NCBI GenBank assembly: GCA_002293375.1
Contig: DBDA01000008.1
Span: 1 to 64,000, forward strand
Direction of reading: 5' to 3'
DNA from: Odoribacter sp. UBA944
Lineage (GTDB): Bacteria > Bacteroidota > Bacteroidia > Bacteroidales > Marinifilaceae
DNA: 64,000 bases
Positions 36,109-44,689 of this stretch are shown here, one piece after another. Both the position numbers and the translations under genes were made by a program. Position 1 is the stretch's first letter. The number at the start of each line of letters is the position of its first letter. The notes beneath the pieces are model-generated. The model was not told the DNA's origin, ran no database searches, and was given only the letters and a program-made list of their open reading frames with translations.

Positions 36109-38796
36109 TTAATGGGCTTCATACCAATTCTCGCCGAATCCGGTACTGACCGTGAGCGGGACCGAAAGCGATAAAACATGTTCCATACAATCAACAACCA
36201 ATGCCTCCAACACTTTCTGCTCTTCCCGGTGGCACTTGAAATTTAATTCGTCGTGCACCTGAAGGATCATGCAGGAGCGCAACCCTTTCTCTTGTATGGC
36301 CCGGTCTATGCAGATCATCGCCATCTTGATGATATCCGCCGCCGAACCTTGGATCGGCGCATTGACGGCATTACGTTCCGCCATGCCGCGGACCACCGCA
36401 TTCCGGGAATTGATATCCCGCAAATAGCGGCGCCTGCCCATCAGAGTTTCGACATATCCCTTCTTCCGGGCTTTTTCCACGGCCTTTTCCATGTACGCCT
36501 TGACACCGGGATAGAGCGCAAAATAACCTTCAATCAACTCTTTTCCCTCCTTGCGGCTGATGCGCAATCTTTCTGCCAGTCCCCAGGCGGAGATGCCGTA
36601 AATAATACCGAAATTAGCCGTCTTGGCCCTTCTGCGCATTTCCGGAGTGACCTCCTCCGGGGATACATGGTAGATTTTAGCGGCCGTAGCCATATGCACA
36701 TCTTCGCCTTCGTTAAAAGCCCGGACCAACTCCGGCGTCTGACTGAGGTGCGCCATCAGCCGCAATTCTACCTGGGAGTAGTCGGCGGAAAAAAAGAGGA
36801 AATCCGGATCACCCGTCACAAACGCTTTCCGGATCCGGCGCCCCTCCTCCGTACGGATCGGGATGTTCTGCAGGTTGGGATTCAGACTGCTCAGCCGGCC
36901 GGTGGCAGCCTCCGACTGGTTAAAGTGGGTATGGATCTTTCCGGTTTCCGGGTTGATGTAGCCCGGCAAGGCTTCAGCATACGTATTCAGTAACTTTTTT
37001 ACTCCCCGGTAATCCAGGATCTTTCCAATAATAGGGTGCTCCCCTTCCAAATTCGCCAATACCTGTTCCGACGTACTGTGTTGCCCCGTTTTGGTCTTTT
37101 TGCCGCTGTTCCCAATGTTCAACTCCTCAAAAAGTACCTCCCCCAACTGCTTGGGGGAACTGATGTTGAACGGATGACCGGCCAGTTCGTAAATCTCCTG
37201 TTCCAGAAGAGCGCTCCGCTGTTGAAGATCCTGTGCAATCCGGGCCAACTCCTCCCGGTCGATACTGACCCCTTCATACTCCATACCGGCCAGTACATGA
37301 ACCAACGGCATTTCAATGTCCCAAAACAAGGCGTAGAGGCCTGTTTCTTCTAATTCTTTCTCTAACTTCTCCTTTAATTGAAAAACGATATCCGCCTTTT
37401 CTGCAATATTTTCCACATTCTCAGGTTGTTCATCGGCAAACAGATTCAATTGCTGATTTTCCGGCTTGGCTTCGGAGAGTGTATAGTTCAGGTACTGCAA
37501 CGCGATCCGGTGCAAGTCGTGCGACATATCCGGATGTAACACATAGTGTGCGATCTTCAGATCAAAAACAGTATTTTTCAAGGCGATCCCCGCCTTCTTC
37601 ATCCAAAGAATGTCATTCTTTACATCAAAAGAGACATACCGTTTACAGGGATCTTCCAGGATCGGCTTCAGTTGTTCGACCAGTTGACGCACGGCAACCG
37701 GTTCGGAGGGTACCTTGAAGTAATCCACCCGGTGTCCGGGACGGGCGATACAGATCCATTCCGGCAGTTGTGCATATGTTCCTTCCCGGCGGAACACCGG
37801 ATGGAGCACCACTTCCGGCTCTTCGTCGATCTCCTTCAGCAACGCCGCGATCTCGCTTGTCCGTTCCCGGTATTCAGTGACGACATCCGTCAGCCGGACA
37901 TTGGCCTCTTCCCTTTTCTCCTCCGAGAGAACTCTCCGGGAGAGCGAGAACAACTCCAGCTCCCGGAATATCTGTTCTAATTTATTAGCACGGATCGCCT
38001 GCTTTTTAAGATCTTCCGCTTTAAGATCCGTGGGAACTTCCGTGTTGATCGTTACCAAAGTCCGGGAGAGATGCACCGTCGGCTGGCAGGTCAACAAATT
38101 CTCTTTCTGTTTCCCTTTCAACTCTTCAATATGAGTATAAATACCGTCGATATCCCCGTATTTATATACAAGAGCCGCCGCACTTTTCGGGCCGATACCC
38201 GAACAGCCCGGAATATTGTCTGCGGCGTCACCCATCAGGCCCAGGATATCGATCACCTGGTCCACCCGCTCAATGCCAAAATTGTCCAACACTTCAGCGA
38301 TACCCCAAACTTCCGATTTTCCTCCCGACCTTCCGGGTTTGTACATGAAAATGTGCTCGCTGACCAATTGTGCATAATCTTTGTCCGGTGTGATCATATA
38401 GACGGTAAAGCCCTCTTTTTCGGTTCTCTTGGCCAATGTCCCGATGACATCATCCGCTTCAAATCCGGGAACATCAATGCACCGGATCCCCAGCCCGTCG
38501 ATAATCTCTTTAATACAAGGAACCGAGTTGCGCAGGTCTTCCGGCATTTTCGGTCGGTGCGCCTTGTAGGAAGGATACATTTGATGCCGGAAGGTCTCTC
38601 CTGCCGGATCGAAAACCACAGCGATATAGTCCGGATTTTCCAGTGTTAACAGCTCCAATAGGAAATTACAAAAGCCAAAAGTCGCCGATGTATTGATGCC
38701 TGTTGTTGTGATCCGGGGATTGTTAATGAACGCATAATAAGAGCGGTATATCAGAGCGTAAGCGTCTAATAAAAATAGCGTTTTGGGGGTGTTCAT
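36109..38796 (-). CDS. polA: DNA polymerase I
   Basis: An 895-residue repair and Okazaki-fragment polymerase. The 5' nuclease domain (1-290) is intact (GFEADDVIGTLA, ITPDKDYAQLV, GLMGDAADNIPGCSGIGPKS). The polymerase domain has motif A DYSQVELRLMAH, motif B RRAKTANFGIIYGIS and motif C LQVHDELNF. The middle exonuclease domain lacks its three metal-binding motifs: the DxE region reads VLHPVF, the NxxxD region SFDVKNDIL, and the YxxxD region NIAEKAD. Proofreading is therefore unlikely, as in Taq polymerase. It heads a leftward run ending with the S41 protease. Confidence 0.95.
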   Translation of the reverse strand: MNTPKTLFLLDAYALIYRSYYAFINNPRITTTGINTSATFGFCNFLLELLTLENPDYIAVVFDPAGETFRHQMYPSYKAHRPKMPEDLRNSVPCIKEIIDGLGIRCIDVPGFEADDVIGTLAKRTEKEGFTVYMITPDKDYAQLVSEHIFMYKPGRSGGKSEVWGIAEVLDNFGIERVDQVIDILGLMGDAADNIPGCSGIGPKSAAALVYKYGDIDGIYTHIEELKGKQKENLLTCQPTVHLSRTLVTINTEVPTDLKAEDLKKQAIRANKLEQIFRELELFSLSRRVLSEEKREEANVRLTDVVTEYRERTSEIAALLKEIDEEPEVVLHPVFRREGTYAQLPEWICIARPGHRVDYFKVPSEPVAVRQLVEQLKPILEDPCKRYVSFDVKNDILWMKKAGIALKNTVFDLKIAHYVLHPDMSHDLHRIALQYLNYTLSEAKPENQQLNLFADEQPENVENIAEKADIVFQLKEKLEKELEETGLYALFWDIEMPLVHVLAGMEYEGVSIDREELARIAQDLQQRSALLEQEIYELAGHPFNISSPKQLGEVLFEELNIGNSGKKTKTGQHSTSEQVLANLEGEHPIIGKILDYRGVKKLLNTYAEALPGYINPETGKIHTHFNQSEAATGRLSSLNPNLQNIPIRTEEGRRIRKAFVTGDPDFLFFSADYSQVELRLMAHLSQTPELVRAFNEGEDVHMATAAKIYHVSPEEVTPEMRRRAKTANFGIIYGISAWGLAERLRISRKEGKELIEGYFALYPGVKAYMEKAVEKARKKGYVETLMGRRRYLRDINSRNAVVRGMAERNAVNAPIQGSAADIIKMAMICIDRAIQEKGLRSCMILQVHDELNFKCHREEQKVLEALVVDCMEHVLSLSVPLTVSTGFGENWYEAH

Positions 38797-38816
38797 GGCC
38801 TTCCTTGTTTCCGGAA

Positions 38817-38824
38817 CAAAGGTA
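38817..38824 (-). promoter_or_regulatory. -7 box of the polA promoter
   Basis: The minus strand reads TACCTTTG, a perfect TAnnTTTG, 21 bases before the polA start. It is back to back with the pheA leader promoter. Confidence 0.6.
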
Positions 38825-38870
38825 GTAAATAATCGGTAGTCGGGCGTTAAAAATCTTGTGCTTATCCGTG

Positions 38871-38900
38871 TTGTTTTTCCGGAAATATTTTTTACCTTAG
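38871..38900 (+). promoter_or_regulatory. Promoter of the Phe/Tyr operon leader
   Basis: TTG at 38871-38873 is followed after 19 bases by TACCTTAG at 38893-38900, one mismatch from TAnnTTTG. The -33/-7 spacing is right, and the predicted transcript start near 38907 lies just before the leader peptide at 38923. Confidence 0.6.
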
Positions 38901-38922
38901 CGCCGGATATTAGAGATGCACC

Positions 38923-38997
38923 ATGTTTTTACGATTTAGCAGCCGGTATTTTTATTACTACATTCAACCGCAATGTAGCCGGGCAAGTTGTATATAG
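38923..38997 (+). CDS. Phe/Tyr-rich leader peptide of the aromatic operon attenuator
   Basis: A 24-codon frame beginning MFLRFSSRYFYYY and ending at TAG 38995. Three Phe (codons 2, 5, 10) and four Tyr (codons 9, 11, 12, 13) make seven of the twelve codons after Met, exactly the end products of the operon it precedes. It starts about 16 bases after the predicted transcript start and ends about 30 bases before the terminator hairpin. The function would be regulatory: a ribosome short of charged tRNA-Phe or tRNA-Tyr stalls at codons 9-13 and lets the antiterminator form. It is too short for ordinary gene calling. Composition, position and surrounding RNA structure all agree; expression has not been shown. 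Confidence 0.8.
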   Translation: MFLRFSSRYFYYYIQPQCSRASCI

Positions 38998-39060
38998 AAC
39001 AGAAACGAGAACAGAGTAGATATAGTATACCCCCGGCGCACTGCCGGGGGTATTTTGTTT
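38943..39060 (+). promoter_or_regulatory. Phe/Tyr operon attenuator: alternative RNA pairings
   Basis: Three competing pairings can be drawn. Pause hairpin: CCGG 38943-38946 with CCGG 38979-38982. Antiterminator: GCCGGG 38978-38983 with CCCGGC 39032-39037, with an inner helix GTATA 38990-38994 to TATAC 39026-39030. Terminator: the stem at 39027-39053. Stalling at codons 9-13 would mask 38943-38946, free 38978-38983 and disrupt the terminator. The classic trp/phe attenuation logic is thus satisfied. Pairings are by eye; free energies were not calculated. Confidence 0.65.
39027..39060 (+). terminator. Attenuator terminator before pheA
   Basis: ATACCCCCGGC and GCCGGGGGTAT form a perfect 11-bp stem with a 5-base loop, followed by TTTTGTTT. 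It ends 15 bases before the pheA start codon, so it must be conditional rather than a simple end of transcription. Confidence 0.9.
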
Positions 39061-39075
39061 AAAGAACATACATTT

Positions 39076-39933
39076 ATGGAAACAGCACAACATATAAAAA
39101 AAAGAGTTGCCATTCAGGGAGTACAGGGCTGCTTTCACGAACAGGCCGCCCGTTTGTATTACGGAGAAGAGATCGATGTGGTAGAGTGTCTGAGTTTTGA
39201 AGCGCTTTTTACCTGTTTGAAGCAAGGAGAGGCCAACGGGGCGGTGATGGCGATTGAAAATACGGTTTCCGGAGGATTGTTGCCGAACTACTCCCTCCTG
39301 CAAAAATACGAAATACCGGTAACGGGCGAGATCTATCTGCGGATCCGGCAAAACCTGATGGCTTTGCCGGGGCAATCAATAGAAGAGTTAGAAGAGGTAC
39401 ATTCGCACTACATGGCCATTGCCCAGACGCGCGAATTTTTCCGGCACTACCCCCACATCCGCTTGGTAGAGTCCGAAGATACCGCCAAAAGTGCAAAAGA
39501 GATTGCCTTGAACGGGAGGAGAAAAACGGGGGCGGTTGCCTCCACCCTCGCTGCCGACCTATTCGGGCTGGAAATACTTCAGACCGGCATAGAGACACAC
39601 AAACAGAATTACACTCGCTTCCTGATCCTGGGCGATGCGCCCGACGTGGCAAATACAGGTAGCGGAGCAAACAAATCCTCCGTCTGTTTTACCATCCCGC
39701 ACCGGCGGGGAAGTTTATCGCAAGTGCTTTCCATCTTTGCTTTTTACGACTTGGATCTGACAAAAATACAGTCCCTGCCCATCCCCGGGAAAGAGTGGCA
39801 GTATTTTTTCTACGCAGACCTTACATTCGAGGAGTACGGACGCTACCGGGAGGCCATGAACGCGGCGTTGCCCCTATTGGATAACCTAAAGATATTGGGC
39901 GAATACAGAAAAGGAGAAAAACCGGTCTTTTAA
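39076..39933 (+). CDS. pheA: Prephenate dehydratase
   Basis: A 285-residue monofunctional enzyme converting prephenate to phenylpyruvate, the Phe branch. The catalytic domain (about 10-190) contains AIQGVQGCFHEQAA at its start, the ENTVSGG motif and HKQNYTRFLIL, which carries the essential TRF motif. A C-terminal ACT domain (about 205-285) begins SSVCFTIPHRRGSLSQVLSIF and contains LTKIQSLPIPG, a Phe-binding ESRP-like site. Start at ATG 39076 (METAQHIKKRV). It is the first enzyme gene after the attenuator. Its stop lies within a TTTAAACAGACTCT repeat. Confidence 0.95.
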   Translation: METAQHIKKRVAIQGVQGCFHEQAARLYYGEEIDVVECLSFEALFTCLKQGEANGAVMAIENTVSGGLLPNYSLLQKYEIPVTGEIYLRIRQNLMALPGQSIEELEEVHSHYMAIAQTREFFRHYPHIRLVESEDTAKSAKEIALNGRRKTGAVASTLAADLFGLEILQTGIETHKQNYTRFLILGDAPDVANTGSGANKSSVCFTIPHRRGSLSQVLSIFAFYDLDLTKIQSLPIPGKEWQYFFYADLTFEEYGRYREAMNAALPLLDNLKILGEYRKGEKPVF

Positions 39934-39942
39934 ACAGACTCT
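39929..39942 (+). repeat. Dispersed repeat TTTAAACAGACTCT, copy A
   Basis: A perfect copy overlapping the pheA stop codon (TAA 39931-39933) and lying before the aminotransferase start. Confidence 0.7.
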
Positions 39943-39967
39943 TAACCATTTACAAAAAACTAAAACC

Positions 39968-41155
39968 ATGATCATCGATACTGCAGATCGAACCAAAACA
40001 GTAAGTGAATACTATTTTTCCATTAAACTTCAGGAAATTGACCGGATGAACCAAAGCGGAGTGAAGGTAATCAATCTGGGGATCGGCTCTCCGGACCGGG
40101 CACCGGCCGAAGAGGTTGTTTCCACATTGATCCGCGAAGCTTCCGATCCCGGTAACCACGCTTACCAAAGTTACAAAGGAATCCCGGAGCTCCGGAATGC
40201 CTTTGCGGAGTGGTACAAGGAATTTTACGGAGTACAGCTGGATGCCGCGCAGGAGATCCAGCTCCTGGCCGGTTCAAAAGAGGGGATACTGCTCCTGTCG
40301 CTGGCTTTTTTAAACAAGGGAGACCAGGTGCTGGTACCCGATCCGGGGTACCCCACCTACATGTCTGCTTCCCGGCTGGCGGAAGCAGACGTACGGACAT
40401 ATGATCTCCGGGAGGAAAACGGTTGGATACCCGATTTGGAAACATTGGAACAGACAGACCTGACAAAGGTGAAGCTCATGTGGGTCAATTATCCGCACAT
40501 GCCGACGGGAGCGGCTGCGACTCCCGAAATCTTTCGCCGGTTGGTGGCGTTTGGCCTGAAACACCGCATCCTGATCTGCAACGACAATCCGTATAGCTTT
40601 ATCCTGAACGACACGCCGCTCAGCCTGTTGAGTGCGCCTCGCGCCAAAGAGTGTTGCGTGGAATTGAACTCACTGAGCAAATCCCACAACATGGCCGGCT
40701 GGCGGGTGGGAATGATCGGCGGGAACAGCGAAGTCATCGCACAGTTATTGAAGGTGAAAAGCAACATGGATTCGGGCATGTTCCGGCCGGTACAGTTGGC
40801 GGCGGTGGAAGCATTGCGGCTGCAAAAAGAGTGGCACGGAGAGTTGAACAGGGAGTATGCCGGACGCAAGCGGTTGGCCGGAGAGTTGTTCGATCTGCTG
40901 GGTATCCGGTACGACCCGGGGAGTTGCGGGATGTTTCTCTGGGGCCGGATCCCGGAGGATTGGGAGAGTAGCGAATCCTTTTGCGACCGCATCTTGTACC
41001 AAGCGCGGGTCTTTATTACCCCCGGTTCCATTTTTGGCGCTAACGGCAAACGGTACGTCCGGATCTCCCTGTGTGCGGATACCGGCGTACTGATAGAGGC
41101 ATACCGGCGGATCCAGGAGAGTTTACAAATAAAACAAGCAAATAGAAACCAATGA
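39968..41155 (+). CDS. Class I/II aminotransferase, probably aromatic amino acid transaminase
   Basis: A 395-residue PLP enzyme of fold type I. The cofactor Lys is in SLSKSHNMAGWRVGM, with NYPHMPTGAAA as the substrate/PLP Asn-Pro region and CNDNPYSFI as the Asp-Tyr region. Position between pheA and tyrA implies transamination of phenylpyruvate and 4-hydroxyphenylpyruvate to Phe and Tyr. By sequence alone it resembles the LL-diaminopimelate/alanine aminotransferase branch, so other amino acids remain possible. The stop overlaps the tyrA start as ATGA. Confidence 0.87.
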   Translation: MIIDTADRTKTVSEYYFSIKLQEIDRMNQSGVKVINLGIGSPDRAPAEEVVSTLIREASDPGNHAYQSYKGIPELRNAFAEWYKEFYGVQLDAAQEIQLLAGSKEGILLLSLAFLNKGDQVLVPDPGYPTYMSASRLAEADVRTYDLREENGWIPDLETLEQTDLTKVKLMWVNYPHMPTGAAATPEIFRRLVAFGLKHRILICNDNPYSFILNDTPLSLLSAPRAKECCVELNSLSKSHNMAGWRVGMIGGNSEVIAQLLKVKSNMDSGMFRPVQLAAVEALRLQKEWHGELNREYAGRKRLAGELFDLLGIRYDPGSCGMFLWGRIPEDWESSESFCDRILYQARVFITPGSIFGANGKRYVRISLCADTGVLIEAYRRIQESLQIKQANRNQ

Positions 41156-41991
41156 AGACAGGAGTTATCGGATTGGGCTTGATCGGAGGATCGATGGCCC
41201 TTGATTTGCGGGGTCGGGGCTTTGCTTCCCGGGTGGTGGGCGTGGAAAGCAACAATTTATCTGCGGAGGCGGCGCTCCGGCTGGGATTGGTGGACGAAAT
41301 TACGGAGTTGGAAAAGTGTATCGAACAGTGCGATCTGTTGATCGTGGCCGTACCGTTGGATGCGGCCGTAAAAATGATCCCCTATATTTTGGACCGGATC
41401 GGGGACCAGGTAGTGACAGATGTCTGTTCGGCCAAAGAGAAAATCGACGAAGTCGTTCGCTACCACCCGCACCGGAGCAATTTTGTCTCCGCCCATCCGA
41501 TGGCCGGGACCGAATATTCCGGACCGTGGGCGGCGCTACCCGGGCTTTTCGACGGGCGGGCAGGGATCATCTGTAACGCGGAAGACTCCGGCACCAAGCC
41601 GTTGGAGATCGTCAAGGATCTGTACGATTGCCTCAATATGCGGGTAATCTACATGCGGGCCGCACACCACGATGTGCATACGGCATACGTTTCCCACATC
41701 TCCCACATCTCCTCATTTGCATTGGCTTTGACGGTGTTGGAAAAAGAGAAAAACGAAAAGAATATTTTTGACCTGGCTTCGGGCGGTTTCTCCTCAACGG
41801 TCCGGTTGGCAAAGAGCAGCGCAGAGATGTGGGCGCCGATCCTGACCCGGAACCGGGATAATATCCTGACAGTGTTGGATACCTATATCGAGCAATTGGA
41901 GCATTTTAAGCGACACATAGTCGAATACGATGAGGCCGGTTTAAAAGAGACGATCCGGAAAGCCAACAAGATCAAGCGGATCATTCGCTAA
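41152..41991 (+). CDS. tyrA: Prephenate dehydrogenase
   Basis: A 279-residue NAD(P)-dependent enzyme oxidising prephenate to 4-hydroxyphenylpyruvate, the Tyr branch. The Rossmann motif GLGLIGGS is at residues 7-14. SAHPMAGTEYSG carries the catalytic His environment, and HHDVHTAYVSHISHISSFA is the helical dimerisation/active-site region. There is no C-terminal ACT domain, so Tyr feedback at the protein level is not expected, which makes the transcriptional attenuator more important. It overlaps the aminotransferase by four bases. Confidence 0.93.
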   Translation: MKTGVIGLGLIGGSMALDLRGRGFASRVVGVESNNLSAEAALRLGLVDEITELEKCIEQCDLLIVAVPLDAAVKMIPYILDRIGDQVVTDVCSAKEKIDEVVRYHPHRSNFVSAHPMAGTEYSGPWAALPGLFDGRAGIICNAEDSGTKPLEIVKDLYDCLNMRVIYMRAAHHDVHTAYVSHISHISSFALALTVLEKEKNEKNIFDLASGGFSSTVRLAKSSAEMWAPILTRNRDNILTVLDTYIEQLEHFKRHIVEYDEAGLKETIRKANKIKRIIR

Positions 41992-42011
41992 CCATTTAAA
42001 CTAAAAATACG

Positions 42012-43106
42012 ATGTCAGTAAATGAATTGAATGTATCACAACCGGAGCAGTGGGGTATCTTTCCCTCTGCGGAGAGGCCCTTCCTGATTGCCGGTCCTTG
42101 CAGCGCTGAAAGTGAACAACAGGTCTTTGAAACGGCGAAGGCTTTGAAGGATAACGGTATCGGCGTATTCCGAGCCGGTATCTGGAAACCTCGCACCCGC
42201 CCCAATTGCTTCGAGGGGGTCGGATCAGAAGGCCTTGCCTGGCTGCGGAGAGTGCAGCGGGAATTGGGCATGAAAACCGCAACCGAAGTAGCCAATGTAA
42301 AGCATGTGTATGAGGCGTTGAAGGCGGGAGTGGATCTGTTGTGGATCGGGGCCCGCACCACAGCCAACCCTTTTGCCGTCCAGGAATTGGCGGACGCCCT
42401 GAAAGGGACGGACATTCCGGTGTTGGTAAAAAATCCCGTCAATCCGGATGTCGACCTCTGGCTGGGAGCCGTAGAGCGTTTGCAAATGGCAGGCCTGACC
42501 AAGATCGGGATCATACACCGCGGTTTTTCGGTTTACCAGAAATCCAGATACCGGAATGCCCCCCAATGGCAACTGCCGATCGAAGTCAGAAGGCGGCACA
42601 AAGAACTCCCGATTATCTGCGACCCCAGTCACATCGCCGGAAACAGGGAATATTTGCAGGAGATCTCCCAACAGGCGCTTGACCTGGGTTTTGACGGGTT
42701 GATGATGGAGTCTCACATCTGCCCGGAGATCGCCCTGAGCGACGCTCAGCAACAGATAACGCCGGCCGCATTGAAAAAATTAGTTGACAAACTCGTTGTG
42801 CGGGCGTTCGATTCGACAGATGTTTCGTATAACGAGAACATCGACGAGTTGCGGAACCGCATCGACCAGCTGGACGACGAACTGTTGAATGTACTGGCGC
42901 AACGCATGCGTGTGGCAGTGGAGATCGGCCGGTATAAAAAGCAGAATAATATCACCATCCTGCAGACCGGCCGGTGGGAGAAAATCTTGGAAAAAGTATT
43001 TCTGGCTGGCGGGCAGAAAGGATTGGAAAAAGAGCTTTTGGAAAAAGTATTCTCCGCCATTCACGAAGCCTCCATCAACAAACAGACGGAAGTAATGAAC
43101 GGATGA
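42012..43106 (+). CDS. Bifunctional 3-deoxy-7-phosphoheptulonate synthase / chorismate mutase
   Basis: A 364-residue fusion. Residues 1-265 form a class I, KDSA-like DAHP synthase that condenses phosphoenolpyruvate and erythrose 4-phosphate (IAGPCSAES, KTATEVANVKHV, CDPSHIAGNREY). Residues about 275-364 are an AroQ chorismate mutase (DELRNRIDQLDDELLNVLAQ then GRYKKQNN) with the helical catalytic residues Arg and Lys in place. It thus provides the first step of the shikimate route and the branch from chorismate to prephenate. In related fusions the mutase domain also confers feedback inhibition by prephenate or chorismate. It ends the operon. Confidence 0.94.
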   Translation: MSVNELNVSQPEQWGIFPSAERPFLIAGPCSAESEQQVFETAKALKDNGIGVFRAGIWKPRTRPNCFEGVGSEGLAWLRRVQRELGMKTATEVANVKHVYEALKAGVDLLWIGARTTANPFAVQELADALKGTDIPVLVKNPVNPDVDLWLGAVERLQMAGLTKIGIIHRGFSVYQKSRYRNAPQWQLPIEVRRRHKELPIICDPSHIAGNREYLQEISQQALDLGFDGLMMESHICPEIALSDAQQQITPAALKKLVDKLVVRAFDSTDVSYNENIDELRNRIDQLDDELLNVLAQRMRVAVEIGRYKKQNNITILQTGRWEKILEKVFLAGGQKGLEKELLEKVFSAIHEASINKQTEVMNG

Positions 43107-43126
43107 GGTTACCGGTTGTTTAAAAT

Positions 43127-43166
43127 ATCGGGGACAAGTACAAACAAGCTTGTCCCCGATGTTTTT
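43127..43166 (+). terminator. Terminator of the aromatic operon
   Basis: ATCGGGGACAAG and CTTGTCCCCGAT form a perfect 12-bp stem with a 10-base loop, followed by GTTTTT. The T-tract runs into the stop codon of the convergent beta-barrel gene, so it may serve both strands. Confidence 0.9.
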
Positions 43167-44106
43167 AGAAGCTGATACCCATCCCAAGACTGTACGGATG
43201 GATTTCCGGTCCTTTCCCGTTCTGGAAGAGTCCGGTGAGAGAGTACGTCCCCCAGAAGTGGAACCAATCGTACCCTACTTGCGCCATCAGGTCTGCTTTT
43301 ACCGGCTGGACGTAATAATGATCGGTCTTCTTGTTTTTCTTTTTGTTCCCGTTTTTATTGTAGTACACCAATTTGGTTTTGGTGTGTAGGCGGATACCTC
43401 CGACGGCTCCGGCAGAGACATAAAATCTTCTGCCGTATTTCGCCGGCACCTGAAACTCCAACAGGAAGGGAACGGTCACATAGATGTTTTTAAAGTAATT
43501 CTTTTTCATATCCCACTCATAGGAGACGCGGTAAGGGATAATTCTGTGATCTTCGCGGCGGAAGGTGATGTTTTTATGGTCCATTTGCATGTGCTGGTAT
43601 TCCAACCCCAAACCAAGGACTAATCCAAAGTTGTTCCGGGGGACAAAACTGATGCTTTTCTCAAAAATATTCGCTTGTAAAGTAAAGGATTTGGAGTAAT
43701 CCGGATCCATAAATCCGTCGTACCCTTCATACCCGGCATAGTCCGCATTAGCTGTGTTCAGAAATCCGATGTTTACCCCACACCAATGCCCTCTGAAACG
43801 CCGGTAGTTTGTTTGTTTGCGGGGAGTTTTTATGTAGCGGCTTGCATGGATCCTGATCTCCTGCCCCGACAGATCACCCTGTCGGGCGCTCTTTGCATTT
43901 TCGCCGGAGAGTGTCCGCACTTGGCGTCCGTCCTCTTTTGACGTTCGGTCGAACAGTTGCATTTCCTGGTTTTTGTTCAATTTTTTCAGTTGTGTGGTCG
44001 TGTCTTTCTTTATCCAGAGGTCGTGTAGCCGGGCCGTATCGCCGGGCGAAGACGCCAAAACTCCCGTGGAGAGGAGCAATCCGAAACCTAAAAGAGTTGC
44101 TTTCAT
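43165..44106 (-). CDS. Outer-membrane beta-barrel protein
   Basis: A 313-residue exported protein. A signal peptide ends near LASSPG (residue 19). Residues 20-90 are charged and low in predicted structure. From about 95 on, alternating strands such as NNFGLVLGLGLEYQHMQM and KNYFKNIYVTVPFLLEFQV indicate a small 8-10 stranded barrel ending in Phe (SLGMGISF). The family resembles porin-like or PorT-type barrels, but I cannot name it. It follows the sigma and membrane-protein genes by 40 bases, so it is probably their regulon member. Confidence 0.75.
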   Translation of the reverse strand: MKATLLGFGLLLSTGVLASSPGDTARLHDLWIKKDTTTQLKKLNKNQEMQLFDRTSKEDGRQVRTLSGENAKSARQGDLSGQEIRIHASRYIKTPRKQTNYRRFRGHWCGVNIGFLNTANADYAGYEGYDGFMDPDYSKSFTLQANIFEKSISFVPRNNFGLVLGLGLEYQHMQMDHKNITFRREDHRIIPYRVSYEWDMKKNYFKNIYVTVPFLLEFQVPAKYGRRFYVSAGAVGGIRLHTKTKLVYYNKNGNKKKNKKTDHYYVQPVKADLMAQVGYDWFHFWGTYSLTGLFQNGKGPEIHPYSLGMGISF

Positions 44107-44146
44107 ACATTGTGTTTTTAATGTGTTTTTATGAGATGCCGTTACG

Positions 44147-44689
44147 TTATTCCGTCACTTGTTTTCCGCCCGTTGCGAGGGATGAAAAGATATTTCTGGA
44201 ATGGAACAGATCGTCTGAAGATTTCCAATATTCCGCGCTTTTGTTCAATACCCACTCCTGTTCATACTTGAGGGGTTCCGCCTCCAATGGTAACGGCTCC
44301 CTTTCCGTTGCCGGCAAGGCGACATAGAGCGAAACAGCCATCTCCGGCGGGGCTTCTATCGAACGTACCGGCACCTTCCGGTACGAAAGAGCGTCCGGCA
44401 GGCGCCCGGCAAGGGACAATCGGGATTCGACGGTTTGTGCCGCTTGTACCGGTTGGATCCGTTCCGTCTCGGAAGAGAAAAGCGGTTGACTTTCCGGTGT
44501 GGTTTCCCGGTTCCCCCAAAAGAGCCGGATCCCCAGAAAAAACAGCGAAATGGCGGCAATGCCGGAAAGGCTGAAAAGGAGCGGGAGGCGCGAACGTTTC
44601 CTGTACAATTGCCTCTTCTTTTCAAAGCGGATCGTAGTGTCGGGGCGGAGGCGCGGCCCCTCACCGGTGTTGTCGATCTTTCTGTTCAT
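44147..44689 (-). CDS. Single-pass membrane protein, possible anti-sigma factor
   Basis: A 180-residue protein with a basic cytoplasmic N terminus (about 1-36, including KKRQLYRKRSR), one transmembrane helix (about 37-58, LLFSLSGIAAISLFFLGIRL) and a periplasmic tail with no domain I recognise. It begins by a 4-base overlap with the ECF sigma gene, the usual place for an anti-sigma. The N-terminal segment is shorter than a typical zinc-binding anti-sigma domain and has no HxxxCxxC motif, so the role is inferred from position. Confidence 0.6.
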   Translation of the reverse strand: MNRKIDNTGEGPRLRPDTTIRFEKKRQLYRKRSRLPLLFSLSGIAAISLFFLGIRLFWGNRETTPESQPLFSSETERIQPVQAAQTVESRLSLAGRLPDALSYRKVPVRSIEAPPEMAVSLYVALPATEREPLPLEAEPLKYEQEWVLNKSAEYWKSSDDLFHSRNIFSSLATGGKQVTE

